DNA from: JAUWVG01 sp964633715
GTDB taxonomy: Bacteria > Acidobacteriota > Aminicenantia > Aminicenantales > Aminicenantaceae
Length of the DNA stretch: 6,966 nucleotides
Direction of reading: 5' to 3'
Assembly: GCA_964633715.1 (NCBI GenBank)
Contig: CAZWHQ010000096.1
Span: 1-6,966 of the forward strand
In this document: piece after piece, positions 6,123 through 6,966 of the stretch
How positions within the stretch are numbered: the stretch's first letter is position 1
How the letters are laid out: each line of letters begins with the position of its first letter
The notes under the pieces: model-generated
What the model saw: only the letters and a program-made list of their open reading frames with translations
What the model was told of the DNA's origin: nothing
Databases searched by the model: none
Made by a program: the position numbers and the translations under genes

Positions 6123-6431
6123 TTATTGATATCTGGAAGATATTTTTTTCCCAAAAATAATCCGCGTTGTCCCAATCAGAATTTCGTCGCCTTTTCTTAG
6201 CGTGGCTTCTCCCAGGATTCGCGCTCCATTTAAAAATGTTCCGTTTTTACTCTTATTATCTCGAATGATATAGCCCTTTTCGACAGCATAGAGAAAAGCA
6301 TGATGACCTGAACAGAACGCATCCTTTAGACGAATGTCGTTGTCCGATAATTTCCCTACAGAAATATTTTTTTTCGAAAGAGGAAATTGAAATTCATCTC
6401 CTTCTTTAAGATAGATGAACAGATTTTCCAC
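6123..6431 (-). CDS. Stand-alone FHA-domain protein
   Basis: This encodes 102 residues, essentially one forkhead-associated domain. Motifs in order: SVGKLSDNDIRL (about 24-35, where the usual GR is GK), SGHH (about 41-44) and NKSKNGTFLNG (about 59-69), followed by the strand pattern to RIIFG. FHA domains bind phosphothreonine peptides, so a partner Thr kinase or phosphoprotein is expected, but no kinase gene lies in the window. The start is GTG at 6431, with GGGAG eight bases upstream; no better ATG exists. It begins 27 bases after the first SHOCT peptide and its stop lies nine bases before the PII-like ATG. Likely cytoplasmic; a scaffolding or signal-reading role is inferred. Confidence 0.88.
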   Translation of the reverse strand: MENLFIYLKEGDEFQFPLSKKNISVGKLSDNDIRLKDAFCSGHHAFLYAVEKGYIIRDNKSKNGTFLNGARILGEATLRKGDEILIGTTRIIFGKKISSRYQ

Positions 6432-6458
6432 TTAACTCACTCCCTAAAAAAAATAACT

Positions 6459-6674
6459 TCATGATAATAGGTCCTTTTTCTTCTGCTCAAATTCCTCCTT
6501 ATCGATCTCACCTTTTGCGTACCTCTTTTTTAACACATCCAGCGCATTTTCCTCTGGTTTTTTGTCGCTAGGTTTTTGTTGGACTACCCATTTGATAAGG
6601 AAAAATAGTGCAACAAGCACTGCAATCCAGAACACCCACATAAAACCTCCAAACATCATATGGTCTCCCCACAT
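6459..6674 (-). CDS. SHOCT-domain membrane peptide (first copy)
   Basis: This encodes 71 residues: a Met/Trp/His-containing N-terminus (MWGDHMMFGGFMW), one membrane helix (about 13-31), a polar linker, and a C-terminal SHOCT motif (about 43-70) reading LDVLKKRYAKGEID and EFEQKKKDLL. The Met and His residues at the extreme N-terminus could coordinate copper-like metals, but that is conjecture. It is clearly paralogous to the peptide at 5082-5279 in both architecture and SHOCT sequence. ATG at 6674 follows AAGGAGG with eight bases between. It is the first gene after the strong promoter at 6738-6767, with a leader of about 60 bases. Confidence 0.87.
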   Translation of the reverse strand: MWGDHMMFGGFMWVFWIAVLVALFFLIKWVVQQKPSDKKPEENALDVLKKRYAKGEIDKEEFEQKKKDLLS

Positions 6675-6737
6675 TTTATTTGCCTCCTTACGTTTAATTT
6701 ACTGCTTCTGATCAATCTTTAGTCTCCTATCAATCAT

Positions 6738-6767
6738 AATATACCATACCCCCCCCTGCTATGTCAA
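6738..6767 (-). promoter_or_regulatory. Sigma70 promoter with a G8 tract in its spacer
   Basis: On the minus strand a perfect TTGACA (6767-6762) and TATATT (6743-6738, five of six) are separated by 18 bases, with TGG directly before the -10 giving an extended -10 element. The spacer contains eight consecutive G (6756-6749). A second -10 candidate, TATTAT (6741-6736), would give a 20-base spacer. It faces the SHOCT-FHA-PII-HMA gene run. A spacer of 18-20 bases also suits MerR-family control, but I find no convincing MerR-type dyad. Confidence 0.7.
6749..6756 (-). repeat. Poly-G tract of eight within promoter spacer
   Basis: Eight uninterrupted C on the plus strand (G on the minus) lie between the -35 and -10 hexamers. 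It is the only long G/C homopolymer noticed in an otherwise AT-leaning window. Slippage here would change the hexamer spacing by whole bases. Confidence 0.9.
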
Positions 6768-6825
6768 GCATTATATTAAAAAAATGGCATCTTTTCTGCA
6801 TCTGTGTCGATGGGCATAAGGCTAA

Positions 6826-6966
6826 TCAAAATTCGAATTTAATCCCGACACGGAGACTTATACCATTAAGGCCGATATACAGCGCCAAATGGTGTTTTTC
6901 ACCGAGCCCGTCGTTTTCCTGACGAGATTATCCAAGAAATCTTCACCCACAAGGTTTTCTCCCTGC
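6826..6966 (-). pseudogene. C-terminal tail of an outer-membrane-type protein, 1-nt frameshift, truncated by window edge
   Basis: From the window edge one minus-strand frame reads GENLVGEDFLDNLVRK and then loses sense. The next frame reads DGLGEKHHLALYIGLNG, then ISLRVGIKFEF, and stops with TGA at 6828-6826. The ending of alternating hydrophobic residues with a terminal Phe is the classic C-terminal strand signature of outer membrane beta-barrels recognised by BamA. Adding one A to the A4 run at 6917-6914 joins both parts as LVRKNDGLGEK. The rest of the gene lies outside the window, so the family is not identifiable. It is in the same orientation as the following operon but lies upstream of the operon promoter. 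Confidence 0.55.

Noticed and set aside
6738..6767. MerR-type promoter with an over-long spacer
   Set aside because: A 20-base spacing is possible with the alternative -10, but only a short CATA/TATG symmetry is present and no MerR-family gene is in the window.
6777..6828. Intrinsic terminator after the outer-membrane-type tail
   Set aside because: A T7 run exists on the minus strand (6784-6778), but the sequence before it forms only a short bulged stem not adjacent to the run.
1..6966. Insertion sequences, CRISPR arrays, tRNA or rRNA genes
   Set aside because: No transposase frame, terminal inverted repeats, regular spacer-repeat pattern or cloverleaf/rRNA-like sequence was seen by eye on either strand.

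Overview
This window looks like a bacterial chromosome segment of moderate-to-low GC in which nearly every gene lies on the minus strand. The protein families (HybA/DsrO-type Fe-S protein, YHS metal domains, SHOCT peptides, a PII-like protein) and the crisp GGAGG ribosome binding sites suit an anaerobic Gram-negative, possibly a Desulfobacterota-type organism. That placement is inference; no marker gene is present. An outer-membrane-like C-terminus at the right edge supports a Gram-negative envelope.

Reading leftward from the right edge: (1) the C-terminal tail of an outer-membrane-type protein (6826-6966, apparently frameshifted); (2) a strong sigma70-type promoter with eight consecutive G in its spacer (6738-6767); (3) a run of small genes: SHOCT membrane peptide, FHA protein, PII-like protein, HMA-like protein with a C-terminal Cys cluster, second SHOCT peptide, and two tandem YHS proteins (6674 to 4603), the first YHS gene having a 1-nt frameshift; (4) a soluble SAM methyltransferase, an ICMT-like membrane methyltransferase and a tiny membrane peptide carrying a 1-nt frameshift (4519 to 2998); (5) a YHS domain fused to a thioredoxin-reductase-like flavoprotein that lacks the redox CxxC (2937-1888); (6) a Tat-type four-cluster ferredoxin gene interrupted by two in-frame stop codons (1699-791); (7) a small secreted Cys-containing protein with its own likely promoter (676-296). 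At the far left a plus-strand reading frame ends at about position 73, followed by a terminator-like structure.

The common theme is thiol and metal chemistry: three YHS domains, an HMA fold, Cys-rich tails, a flavin reductase and an Fe-S protein, with two signalling-type modules (FHA, PII). I infer a metal (perhaps copper or another soft metal) sensing, trafficking or redox island, co-transcribed at least in part from the poly-G promoter. No transporter, P-type ATPase or MerR/ArsR regulator lies in the window, so the metal is not identified.

A second theme is damage. Four reading frames are interrupted: three by 1-nt indels in A/T homopolymers and one by two nonsense substitutions. In each case the downstream frame is still conserved. 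This means very recent decay, recoding or sequence error, and should be settled before any biology is drawn from those genes.
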